Assembly: GCA_030539035.1 (NCBI GenBank)
Contig: JAUNSU010000027.1
Span: 1 to 37,572, forward strand
Direction: 5' to 3'
DNA length: 37,572 bases
Origin: Planctomycetia bacterium
Lineage (GTDB): Bacteria > Planctomycetota > Planctomycetia > Pirellulales > Thermoguttaceae
Position numbers and translations under genes: made by a program
Part shown: one piece after another, positions 15,602 to 25,200 of the stretch
How positions within the stretch are numbered: position 1 is the first letter of the stretch
How the letters are laid out: each line of letters starts with the position of its first letter
Notes under the pieces: model-generated
Seen by the model: only the letters and a program-made list of their open reading frames with translations
Database searches by the model: none
Told to the model about the DNA's origin: nothing

Positions 15602-17404
15602 ATGAGTCAAAGTAAAGAAAATCAGACGGAAAAAGATTCCGGTTTTTCTCGTCGTACTTTCCTCAAGGCGGGCGCGCTGGCCGCGGCTGTCCCTGTTGCA
15701 AGTATGGGCGCCTTCTATTTCGGCTATTCCACCGTCAAGGGAAATCCGCTTCGCGTCGCCATCCTCGGAACCGGGGATGAAGGAAGTGTTCTTCTCGGCG
15801 CCATCAATCCCGATTATGTCGAAGTAAAGGCTATCGCCGATATTCGCCCTTATAATCAGTACCGTGCTTTTCATGGAGATAATTACGGCGAAGTCGCAAT
15901 GAAAGCCCGTTGCGGTCTGATGAAAAAATACGGATGGAATACCGAAGATGAAGCGCGGAAACATGTGAAAGTCTACGCCGACTACCGCGATCTGCTCAAA
16001 GATGCCGATAAACTCGGAATCGAAGCGGTGATCATCGGACTGCCCCTTCATCTTCACGCAATCGCTTCCATTCAGGCCATGAAAAAAGGACTCCATGTCC
16101 TTTGCGAAAAACTGATGGGACATTCCATCACCGAATGCAAAGAAATGGCCCGTGCGGCCGCTCAGATGGGAAAACATCTCGCGATCGGACATCAGCGCCA
16201 TTACAATATCCTGTATGAAGAAGCCGTTGATCAGATCGAACGCGGTCTTCTCGGCGATCTCCATTACATCCGTGCTCAATGGCATCGGGGAAATTCGCCG
16301 GGAGCCGACAGTTGGCAAATGCCTATGCCTTCTTCCCTGAAGCCTTCCGACCGACAAGCCGGAAAACTCCTCAACGAATATCGCGAATGGCAAAAGAATC
16401 TTGAAAATGCCCGCGGTTTGGAGATCGAAACCTGGCGCAAAAAAGTCGCTCAGAAAGAGGCTGAACTTCAGGATGCCATTCTTGCGAAAGGCGGAAAATA
16501 CAAAGGAGTTGAACTCAAATCGGTTGCCGATTACGGCTATCTTGATCATACATTCGGCGAAGGAACCAAAGACGCTTATTTCCGTCCCAGCTCGGAAGAA
16601 CTGGTCCGATGGCGTTTGTGGGCCCGTACTGGAGGCGGTCTTATGGTCGAATTGGGAAGCCATCAGCTCGACGCCGCAAGTATCTTTATGGCCGCGAACA
16701 ACCGTCGATCCGCGATCCTGCGCGGCGATGATCCCGATACCCTTCCGGACAACGGAAAAGTTCATCCTCTCAAGGTCCATGTCTCCGCGAACAGAAATCT
16801 TTTCGGACTCGATCGCGAAGTCCATGATCATATTACCACTCTGGTGGAATTTCCCGCCCCCAACTACAATCCGAAAACGATTGATGGACGGAAAAGGGTC
16901 ATTACGGTCCAGTATTCCACGATCAATGGAAACGGATTCGGCGGATACGGGGAAATCGTATTTGGAACCAAGGGAACTCTTATTCTGGAACGGGAACAGG
17001 ATTCCCAGCTTCTGCGCGGTCCCTCTTCGAGTAAAGTGGAGAAGAAAGCCGCCGGCGCTTCCGCCCTGGATACACAGGCAAGCGCACCGGCTCAGAAGGC
17101 AGTTGCCAAGGGAAGCGGACCTGCGAATGTAAGCCGCGGATACCAGGAAGAGATCGAACATTGGGCCTGGTGCGTCCGGGAAAATCCAAACAATCGGAAT
17201 CCCGAACTTCAGCCGCGATGCAAACCGCGAATCGCGCTGGGCGACGCGGTGATCGCTCTGGTCACCAATATCGCTTCTGAACAGGGAAAAAGCGTTGATT
17301 TCAAAGAAACCTGGTTTGATCCCGAAAGCGATGAAACCCCGGAAAACGCTCTTACAAGTGATAAGGCTTTGCCGAATCTTAATCAGGAAAAATACAACAT
17401 TTAA
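15602..17404 (+). CDS. Tat-exported Gfo/Idh/MocA oxidoreductase, first of a tandem pair
   Basis: 600 residues. A textbook Tat signal (FSRRTFLK, then AGALAAAVPVASMGAFYFGY) leads into the Rossmann fold (LRVAILGTGDEGSVLLGAI). The catalytic-type motif is CEKLMGHS, in place of the usual EKP, followed by IGHQRHYN. The C-terminal domain has the His motif LGSHQLDAA. It is longer than a standard 350-450 residue family member because of a helical insertion at about 246-300 and a Ser/Ala/Gln-rich linker near 470-500. It is NAD(P)-dependent by family; substrate unknown. Its closest relative in the window is the next gene, so the pair arose by tandem duplication. It should act at the periplasmic side, near the DoxX protein encoded just upstream. 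Confidence 0.9.
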   Translation: MSQSKENQTEKDSGFSRRTFLKAGALAAAVPVASMGAFYFGYSTVKGNPLRVAILGTGDEGSVLLGAINPDYVEVKAIADIRPYNQYRAFHGDNYGEVAMKARCGLMKKYGWNTEDEARKHVKVYADYRDLLKDADKLGIEAVIIGLPLHLHAIASIQAMKKGLHVLCEKLMGHSITECKEMARAAAQMGKHLAIGHQRHYNILYEEAVDQIERGLLGDLHYIRAQWHRGNSPGADSWQMPMPSSLKPSDRQAGKLLNEYREWQKNLENARGLEIETWRKKVAQKEAELQDAILAKGGKYKGVELKSVADYGYLDHTFGEGTKDAYFRPSSEELVRWRLWARTGGGLMVELGSHQLDAASIFMAANNRRSAILRGDDPDTLPDNGKVHPLKVHVSANRNLFGLDREVHDHITTLVEFPAPNYNPKTIDGRKRVITVQYSTINGNGFGGYGEIVFGTKGTLILEREQDSQLLRGPSSSKVEKKAAGASALDTQASAPAQKAVAKGSGPANVSRGYQEEIEHWAWCVRENPNNRNPELQPRCKPRIALGDAVIALVTNIASEQGKSVDFKETWFDPESDETPENALTSDKALPNLNQEKYNI

Positions 17405-17428
17405 AAATATAAAAACGGGAAGTATACT

Positions 17429-19450
17429 ATGAACTTGACATCGGAACAAAAAGCTATCGGAAAGGAAAACTTTCTCGCTGCGATCGGAAGCAAAGTGCTT
17501 CGCCGCGATTTCCTGAAGCGATCCGCCAAAGATGATCTCGCCTCCGGAAAAGGAATCGGCGGATACTACTTTCATTACGGCCCGATCGATAAACCGGTTC
17601 GCGTCGCGATTCTCGGTACCGGCGATGAAGGAAGTGTCCTGATCGGCGGACTCAATCCAAAATATATCGAAGTCGTTGCCATTGCGGATATTCGGCCTTA
17701 CAACCAGTATCGCGCTTTTCACGGCGACTGCTATAGTGCAACCGCCGCCGCTGTTCGGCCCGGCCTTATGAAAAAATACGGCTGGCGATCCGAAGAAGAA
17801 GCGCGTCAGCACGTTAAAGTTTATGAAGATTATAAAGATCTTCTCGCGGACGGTGATAAACTCGGAATCGAAGGAATCATTATCGGACTTCCTCTTTTCC
17901 TTCACGCTCCGGCCGCAATCGACGCAATGAATCGCGGATATCATGTTTTAACCGAAAAACTGATGGGCCATTCCACCGCCGATTGCAAAGAGATGATCCG
18001 GGTCTCACAAAAGATGAAAAAACATCTTACCGTCGGCCATCAGCGCCATTACAATATTCTTTATGATCACGCAAAAGAACTGATCGCCAAGGGGGTGATC
18101 GGCGATCTTCATTATGTTCGCGCTCAATGGCATCGGGGAAATCTGCCCGGATCCGACAGTTGGCAAATGCCTCTTCCCGGCGACTCCAAAAAAGTGGACG
18201 CCAAAAAGGGAGAGCTTGCCCGCGAGTGGAAAGAATGGAACGATGAAGTCAATCGTCTGAAAGCAACGATCGCGAAAAATGAAGAGATGATCGCTCGGAT
18301 CGCCGCCCTTCCGGAAGAGAAGAAAACGCCCCAACTGATCGAAGAAGCCAAGCGTCTTTCCCGCGAAAAGGCCTCTTGCCAGCGTGAAATCGCCGCATGG
18401 ACCCCAAAGCTCGAACAGAAAAGAGCTCAGCTTTCCGACTTCGTTCTTCTTAACGGACGGGAATTCAATGGCGTCAAGTACAAAACTGCAGAAGAATACG
18501 GATATAAAAACGAAACGCGGTCCGAAGACGGACAAACTTACGAACGGCCGGCTATTGAAGAACTGATCCGTTGGCGTCTCTGGAATCGGACCGGCGGCGG
18601 TTTAATGGCCGAACTCGGAAGCCATCAGCTCGATGCCGCGAATATCTTTATTGCCGCTGCGCACGGCGGAAAGAAACAGCATCCGCTTTCCGTTTCCGCG
18701 TCCGGGGCCCGATCCCTGTTCAGTCCGCTTGATCGTGATGTCGATGATCATATCTCGGCTGTTTACGATTATCCGGCTCCTGATTATGATCCGAAAGACG
18801 AGTTGGGAAAACTCCGCAAGATCACCGTCGCTTATTCCACGATCAATGGAAACGGATTCGGAGGATACGGAGAAACCGTTTTCGGAACCAAGGGAACATT
18901 CCTGCTGGAAACCGAAAAGGAAGCCTATCTTTATCGAACGAGTGCGATTAACGACAAGACAAGGGTCGCCTTCAGCAAATCGAATAATGCCTATGATATT
19001 GTGATCGATGAAAACGGAGATCCGCTTTCGTCCGCGATTGGATATCAAGGTGTTTATGCGACGGATGTAAGCCGCGGATACTGCGAAGAGATCGAACATT
19101 GGGCCTACTGTATTCGGAACAATCCGGATGCCGATCCGAACAAGATCGATACTGCCATCGCGAAAGAGTCGGTCGGAGATTTGAACGAAAATGATCGTCC
19201 TCATCTTCTTACCCGATGCCGCGGGGAAGTCGCTCTTTGGGATGCGGTGATCGCACTTGCAACGAACATCTCTTCGGATCTTCGGGAAACGGTCGATTTC
19301 AATCCGGAATGGTTTGATCCGGCAAGTGATCGAACACCTGAAAGAGATTTTGCGGATCAGCTCGTTGAGCGATTGGAAAACGAATCCGACGCAGATTATC
19401 AAAAACGGGTCAACGATTACAAAGAGCTTCACACACCGAAGATCGGATAA
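17429..19450 (+). CDS. Gfo/Idh/MocA oxidoreductase, second of a tandem pair, with remnant Tat motif
   Basis: 673 residues, 24 nt after its paralogue, with GGAAG before the ATG. Residues 24-30 keep LRRDFLK, but what follows (RSAKDDLASGKGIGGYYF) is charged, with no hydrophobic core, so Tat export on its own looks unlikely. The Rossmann motif VRVAILGTGDEGSVLIGGL, TEKLMGHS, VGHQRHYN and LGSHQLDAA match the paralogue nearly block for block. An insertion at about 253-337 is longer than in the paralogue and has coiled-coil character (KKVDAKKGELAREWKEW through EIAAWTPKLEQKRAQL). It could be exported in complex with its partner or stay in the cytoplasm; both are inference. A strong terminator follows. 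Confidence 0.88.
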   Translation: MNLTSEQKAIGKENFLAAIGSKVLRRDFLKRSAKDDLASGKGIGGYYFHYGPIDKPVRVAILGTGDEGSVLIGGLNPKYIEVVAIADIRPYNQYRAFHGDCYSATAAAVRPGLMKKYGWRSEEEARQHVKVYEDYKDLLADGDKLGIEGIIIGLPLFLHAPAAIDAMNRGYHVLTEKLMGHSTADCKEMIRVSQKMKKHLTVGHQRHYNILYDHAKELIAKGVIGDLHYVRAQWHRGNLPGSDSWQMPLPGDSKKVDAKKGELAREWKEWNDEVNRLKATIAKNEEMIARIAALPEEKKTPQLIEEAKRLSREKASCQREIAAWTPKLEQKRAQLSDFVLLNGREFNGVKYKTAEEYGYKNETRSEDGQTYERPAIEELIRWRLWNRTGGGLMAELGSHQLDAANIFIAAAHGGKKQHPLSVSASGARSLFSPLDRDVDDHISAVYDYPAPDYDPKDELGKLRKITVAYSTINGNGFGGYGETVFGTKGTFLLETEKEAYLYRTSAINDKTRVAFSKSNNAYDIVIDENGDPLSSAIGYQGVYATDVSRGYCEEIEHWAYCIRNNPDADPNKIDTAIAKESVGDLNENDRPHLLTRCRGEVALWDAVIALATNISSDLRETVDFNPEWFDPASDRTPERDFADQLVERLENESDADYQKRVNDYKELHTPKIG

Positions 19451-19492
19451 CCCATGATTACTTGATCATTACGGAAAATGAAAAGTTAAAAG

Positions 19493-19518
19493 GGACGGTT
19501 TTAAGACCGTCCTTTTTT
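19493..19518 (+). terminator. Rho-independent terminator of the DoxX-Gfo/Idh operon
   Basis: Stem GGACGGT/ACCGTCC with a 6-nt loop, then six T residues. It lies 42 nt after the stop of the second oxidoreductase. Confidence 0.9.
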
Positions 19519-19565
19519 AATTATAAAATTTTAAAACCTCGGATGTTCACGGATAACCACGGATG

Positions 19566-19802
19566 GGCCTTTGAGAAATCCTTGTTTTTGTGAAAAGACC
19601 GGGGAAGCGGAGCCTGGGAACGCAGGCTTCCAGCCTGTACGGCGGCCCCGCCGCCGTCTCTGTGAAAGGGTAAAATCTCTAAAAAAGATAAACACCCATT
19701 AACTAAGCGCCGGAGGCGCTGGTCCCCGCTAATCACTAATCATTAAACACTAATCACTAATTATAAGTTCCGTTCGCTGACGCTCTCTTCATTACGGGCT
19801 TG
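19566..19802. repeat. Dispersed intergenic repeat, copy 1
   Basis: It shares several blocks in the same order with 27382-27780: GGCCTTTG..AAATCCTTG, AGACCGGGGAAG, GCCGCCGTCTCTGTGAA, runs of CTAATCACTAAT, TATAAGTTCCGTTCGCT and TCATTACGGGCTTG at the end. It also contains GCGCCGGAGGCGC (19706-19718), which recurs near the right edge. No gene is present between 19451 and 19960. Confidence 0.75.
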
Positions 19803-19866
19803 TGGATTGACTTTTTATAATCTAAGCAACCTGGGCAATATAGAAAATCTCTTCAGTAAAAATCCC

Positions 19867-19894
19867 TTGACAGATCTCCTTAACTGGATATAAT
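19867..19894 (+). promoter_or_regulatory. Consensus promoter of the metal efflux locus
   Basis: TTGACA, 16-nt spacer, TATAAT: both hexamers perfect. The -10 box ends 66 nt before the start of the His/Cys-rich protein gene. Confidence 0.75.
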
Positions 19895-19960
19895 TAAGCG
19901 CATTGTACATTGGACAGTCCGTAATTCCGTAAAATTTTGATCAAAAAGAATGTTGATCCG

Positions 19961-20383
19961 ATGAGACGCAATCGTAAACGCTATCTTTCCCTTTGTCTGC
20001 TGGGGCTTGCATTTTGCATGCTTCAACTGCATATTACGGCGGGATGCTGTTTCGTTCATCATATCCATTCTGAAGAAATTTCAAATAATGCCGAAGCGGC
20101 CGGATCCTTTGACGGGACCTGTTCTCATCATGAAGATATCGGATCGCATTTTTGCGATCATTCTTCCGAGCGCGAAGAAGCGGATTCCTGTGTGATTTTT
20201 CTTTTGTCCGATCCTTCAAAACAGCTGTCTCAAGTTCATCAACTGATTATTTCTTTTTACGTGTCCGGTTTTTCGAATATGTTTTCCGCGGTCAAAACAG
20301 ATCTCTGTTTTTCTTCAAACCGTCTTTCCGCTTACCCATTGGATTCTCCTTTGTATCTGCGCTGCTGTTCTTTTCTGATTTGA
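19961..20383 (+). CDS. Secreted His/Cys-rich protein at the head of a metal efflux locus
   Basis: 140 residues from the ATG at 19961; an in-frame TTG at 19937 is also possible, and neither has a strong ribosome site. Residues 1-27 form a signal peptide (basic RRNRKRY, then LSLCLLGLAFCMLQLHI) ending at TAGCC, a weak lipobox candidate. The mature part carries clusters of potential metal ligands: HHIHSEE, CSHHED, HFCDHSSE and terminal Cys pairs. A second hydrophobic stretch is near QLIISFYVSGF. No family recognised. Position before the adaptor and pump, and the ligand-rich sequence, suggest a periplasmic metal-binding role (inference). The 238-nt gap to the next gene holds no convincing gene. 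Confidence 0.65.
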   Translation: MRRNRKRYLSLCLLGLAFCMLQLHITAGCCFVHHIHSEEISNNAEAAGSFDGTCSHHEDIGSHFCDHSSEREEADSCVIFLLSDPSKQLSQVHQLIISFYVSGFSNMFSAVKTDLCFSSNRLSAYPLDSPLYLRCCSFLI

Positions 20384-20621
20384 TTCCAGAATCCGGGCAG
20401 ACGGTATAAATCACAGGATTGAATACGTCGTCGATCAGGGATTCCGCTTCTCCGGCAGAAATTGCGTTTGAGATTCTCATTTGAGTGTTTCGCGATATTG
20501 ATCTCTGCGCGTACAAAAAGAATCGGATCGCAAGACACATCGATTTTATTCAGCTCATTTTCTTTTACCGTTTGCATTTTCAAGATCTGTATCACATTGA
20601 AATTATCAGGAGAATATAATC

Positions 20622-22172
20622 ATGGAATCAAATAAAACTCAAAACAGACAGAGGCGGCGTTGGCCTGTTGCTCTGATATTTCTCGCGGCTTGCACCGGAC
20701 TTGCTCTCCTCGGACTCCATACGGATTCCGGATTGCAGATGAAAACACGTTTGGCCCAACTGTTTCCTGTCCATCAATTGGAGACAGGATCAGAAGATGA
20801 TCACGATCATTCCGGCAAGGAGCCGCATGATACTCATGATCACGGCGAGGCCGAAAAATCCGGACATGAAGATCACGATCATGAAGCGGAAGAAAGAGAA
20901 AACGCGGATCGTCTTTCTCTCGACGACGCATCGCTGTTCAATATCGGAATCAAAAACGAGAGCGTACTGACATTAAAACTTCAGGAGTATCGAAAGAGTT
21001 TTCGAATGCCGGGCATCGTTCGGGAAATACCGGGCCGATCAATCAATAATATCGCGGCTGCCGTTTCCGGAATTGTTACCGGTGTTTCTGTAAAGCAGGG
21101 AGATGCCCTTTGTCCGGGCGGACCGCTTTTGGAGATCCGGCTTACACACGAGGAAGCGATTCAATGTCAAACCGATCTGATCACACTGCTTCAAAAACAG
21201 GATGTGATTCGAATGGAAACAGAACGTCTTGCATCATTGGCCGAAGGAATCGTTCCAAAACGGCAGAGAGAACTTCTCCTTGAAAAAGTCTCCAACGATG
21301 CCGCAATTCAGGCACAAAAAAATCTGCTGAAAATTCATGGATTCACAGAAAAAATGATCGAAGAAAACATCGTTGGCAAAAGGGAAGCCGTTACCCGTCT
21401 CATTGTCCGCGTTCCGGAAATTAACGAAAACGGCATTGCGGTCCAAACCTCGGAACAGCATTCAAGCAACGGGGAAAAAGAACATTATCAGATCCTTGAA
21501 AAATTGCTCGTCAACAAAGGAGATTCTGTTCGATTGGGAGATATTCTCTGTCAAATTTCCGACTTGAGAACATTGCAGATCGAAGGAAAGGTGTTCGCGG
21601 CGAACGAAAGCATCGTTAATGACGCGTTTCTCAAGCAAAGTCCTGCCGCCGCAATTTTCGCCGATGCCGTCAAAACAGACTCGTATCAGACGATCGAACA
21701 ATTGAAAATTGCCCGTGTCGACAGCTTTATTAACCAGGAAACGCAAACAGTGAGCTGCTGGATCAATCTTCCAAATCGAAAATTGACATTATCAGACGGC
21801 AAAGCAAATTCTTCAAATCTCTCTTCGTGCGGCGAAAAAACGATTTCCTGGCGATTCAAGCCCGGTCAGCGCTGCGAATTGGCCATTGGATACGAAACGA
21901 TCAAAAACTGTTTTGTTCTTCCGCCGGAAGCAATCGCATCAGATCGAAGCAATGCTTATCTTTTCGAATTGACCGGGATCCGTGAAGGAAAAAAGGTCTG
22001 GACCAAAAAGCCGGTCCGGATTCTTTACCGTGCGAGCGATGCGGTTGTCGTTGCGAATGATGGAACGATTCGGCCCGGCATGAAAGCGGCCAGTACAGGC
22101 GCGGAACAGTTGTACACCGCTCTCGGAAGCGGAAGCGGAAAACTTCAAAGCGCCTGCGAGCATGATCATTAA
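20622..22172 (+). CDS. RND efflux periplasmic adaptor (membrane-fusion protein) with His-rich N-terminus
   Basis: 516 residues; AGGAG is placed well before the ATG. One N-terminal membrane helix (PVALIFLAACTGLALLGL) is followed by a His/Asp/Glu-rich stretch at about 55-95 (DDHDHSG, HDTHDHGE, GHEDHDHEAEE), as in CzcB-type adaptors. The usual barrel-sandwich lipoyl part follows (AAVSGIVTGVSVKQGDALCPGGPLLEI), then a helical hairpin rich in Gln/Lys, and the second lipoyl half (LLVNKGDSVRLGDILCQISD). The C-terminal beta-barrel includes KPGQRCELAIGYETI. It bridges the inner-membrane pump to an outer-membrane channel and may hand metal to the pump. The pump gene follows after 37 nt. Confidence 0.9.
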   Translation: MESNKTQNRQRRRWPVALIFLAACTGLALLGLHTDSGLQMKTRLAQLFPVHQLETGSEDDHDHSGKEPHDTHDHGEAEKSGHEDHDHEAEERENADRLSLDDASLFNIGIKNESVLTLKLQEYRKSFRMPGIVREIPGRSINNIAAAVSGIVTGVSVKQGDALCPGGPLLEIRLTHEEAIQCQTDLITLLQKQDVIRMETERLASLAEGIVPKRQRELLLEKVSNDAAIQAQKNLLKIHGFTEKMIEENIVGKREAVTRLIVRVPEINENGIAVQTSEQHSSNGEKEHYQILEKLLVNKGDSVRLGDILCQISDLRTLQIEGKVFAANESIVNDAFLKQSPAAAIFADAVKTDSYQTIEQLKIARVDSFINQETQTVSCWINLPNRKLTLSDGKANSSNLSSCGEKTISWRFKPGQRCELAIGYETIKNCFVLPPEAIASDRSNAYLFELTGIREGKKVWTKKPVRILYRASDAVVVANDGTIRPGMKAASTGAEQLYTALGSGSGKLQSACEHDH

Positions 22173-22209
22173 AAGTACACTGCTGCTCAGATGAAAGGAG
22201 TATTCTGCC

Positions 22210-25200
22210 ATGTTAAACAATATTATTCGATTTTCTCTTCATAATCGATTGATTATACTCGTATTGGCCATTTTGACTCTCTGCTGGGGAACCTGGCAGG
22301 CGGTATCGCTTCCGATCGACGTTTTGCCCGATCTGAATCGTCCCCGTGTTACCGTGATGACGGAAGCGCCAGGCCTTGCTCCGGAAGAGGTCGAGATGTT
22401 AGTAACGATGCCGCTGGAAAACGCGCTGTCCGGAGTAACCGGCGCAACCTCAATGAGAAGCAGTTCCGTCGCGGGTCTTTCGACCATTATCGTGGAATTC
22501 GACTGGAATATCGAAACAACAGAATCGCGGCAGGCGGTCTTTGAGCGGATCCAGCGATCCGCAGATATTCTTCCGAAAGGGATCACGCCGCAGATGACAC
22601 CGGTCGCGTCCGTAATGGGCCAGATCATGGCGATCACTGTTCGCGATCTCTCCGGCAAGATCTCGCCGCTTGATCTTCGAACGGTTTCCGATTGGGTCGT
22701 CCGGAAACGGCTCCTCGCGATTGACGGCGTGAGTGAAGTGTATGTTACCGGCGGCCTGCGAAAAACGTATCAGGTCTGTGTGCGTCCGGATGATCTTCTC
22801 CGCTATGACATCGGAATCGAGGAGATCGAAAAAGCAATTCAGAACGGAAACGAAAACGTCAGCGGAGGATATTTAACCAAACAGGGGCCGAAACGTTATC
22901 TCGTCCGATCGATTGGCCGCATGAAATCTGTTCAGGATATTCGGAATCTGGTCGTTAAAGGCACAAATAATCCGCCGGTTCTTCTCTATCAGATTGCTGA
23001 CGTCAAGGAAGAAGGCGCGGCTCCGGTAGGCGATTCTTCGCTTTGGGTAAAAGATCACGACAATAAAGTTTCCGGCTCAACGGCGGTTATGCTGACCATT
23101 GGAAAGCAGCCGTCTCAGGATACACGATCTCTGTCGGACAGGATCTTGCGTGAAATTCAATCGATGGAACAGTCGCTTCAAAAGGATTATCCCGGCATAA
23201 AAATGGATTCTGTCTATCAGCAGAGGACCTTTATTGATCTTGCGATCAAAAATGTACTGGACGCACTGCGCGACGGCGCTTTCCTCGTTCTGATTGTAAT
23301 CGCCTTCTTTTTGATGAGTCTCCGGACAACGCTGATCACCATTGTTACCATCCCCTTATCGCTGTGCGTCTCGGCGATTGTCTTTGCGCGATTGGGGCTT
23401 TCGGTCAACGCGATGACCCTCGGCGGACTTGCGGTCGCGATCGGGGAACTCGTCGATGACGCGATCGTCGATGTCGAAAACATCTTTCGACGATTAAGAG
23501 AAAACGCAAGCGCGGAACATCAGGAATCAACTCTCAAAGTCGTCTGGTCGGCAAGTACGGAAATTCGGAATTCCATTGTGAACGGAACGATCATTACCGT
23601 TCTGGTCTTTTTCCCGCTCTTTTTTCTGTCGGGAATGGAAGGACGCCTGTTCGCGCCGCTCGGAATGGCCTATGTGATCTCACTCCTCTCGTCCCTGCTC
23701 ATTTCGCTGACAGTAACGCCGGTTCTTTCCTTCTATCTTCTGCCGGGAATATTCAAAAAAGTACAGAAGACAAAAAAAGGGATCATTCAGAAGGCGGCGG
23801 AGGGAATGGCCGGAATGGCGATTCGATTCAGTCTTCGATTTCCCTGGTTGATTTTGGCGGGATCGGCTGTTGTTACCCTGTTTTTCGGCGCGGTCTTTTT
23901 GAAGCTGGATCGGGACTTTATTCCTTCGTTTAATGAAGGAGCGATTCAGGTCAATATGGATCTCATGCCGGGCAACTCTCTGGAAACTTCGTCGGCGATC
24001 GCGGACAATATGGCCAAACAGCTTGCAAGTCTGGACGGTATTGATCACGTGGTAAGAAAAACGGGTCGGAGCGAAATGGACGAACATGCTGTTCCGGTCA
24101 ATACATCTGAATTTATCTGCACCGTTTCCAAAGAAAAGATCACGGACTTCCCGAACATCGTCGATCGTGTGCGGAAGGTCATCAGTGCCGAGAATTTTCC
24201 GGGAACAATCGCCTTTCACGATCAGCCGCTTCAGCATATGATCAATACATTGCGAAGCGGAAGCCGATCCAAGATCGCTGTTAAAATTCGCGGAGACGAT
24301 CTTGATCTGATCCGTCGGAGAAGCAATGATATTATGAAAATGATCGCGGAAATACGGGATATCGGTTCGCCCCGGTCTCTTCCGATTCAGATCGATCTTC
24401 CGCAGATCCGAATTGATATGAAAAGGGACGAACTGGCCCGATACGGACTTCTTCCCAATGATATCAATCGGACGATCCGTATCGCGATGAACGGATCCGT
24501 TGCGTCAAGTATGCAGGAAGATCAGCGGTCTTTCGATATCGTTGTGCGGATGAATGAAAATTATCGCGAGAATCTGGAAATGCTCAAACAGATGCCGATC
24601 CGGCTTCCGAATCAGCAGCCGAATCGTGCTTCTTTACTTGACAACAAAGGAAATAACGATCAAAAAGAACCGATTTCCGGAATGATTCCGCTTTCAACGG
24701 TCGCGAATATTGAAACGGGAGCGAGCGGGCCGGGCCAGATCGATCATGAAAATTCGCAGCGCCAGGTCATGGTTCAAACGAGTCCGGTAAAACGGGGTGC
24801 CGTGGAAGTCAAAAACGATATCGATGCCGTTTTGAAATCGAATTGGGATCATTTGACCGAAGGGGGAATTGATATTAAAATCACCGGTCTGTTCGAATCG
24901 GAACAGAGTGCATCGCGGCTCCTTGCGGCTTTGTCGCTCCTTGCCCTGCTGGGTGTTTTTCTGATCCTTTATCATCTCTTTTCATCGGGCTCGCTGGCGC
25001 TGGAGGTAATGGCGATCCTTCCGCTCGCGTTAGTCGGAGCGGTCGGCGCTCTTTGGCTGACGGATCAGCCGCGAACAATTCCGGCTTTAGTCGGGATGAT
25101 CTCCCTGTGCGGAATTGCGTCCCGAAACGGTATTCTGCTGATGAATCATTATTTTCATCTTGTGGAATTTGAAGGGGAATCGCTCGATAAGAATATGATC

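Noticed and set aside
15575..17944. A 789-codon open frame on the minus strand
   Set aside because: It lies antisense to the two Gfo/Idh/MocA genes, which have full family motifs. The length comes from their codon use.
20384..20621. Possible small gene between the His/Cys-rich protein and the adaptor
   Set aside because: Open frames on both strands are short, without ribosome sites or recognisable motifs.
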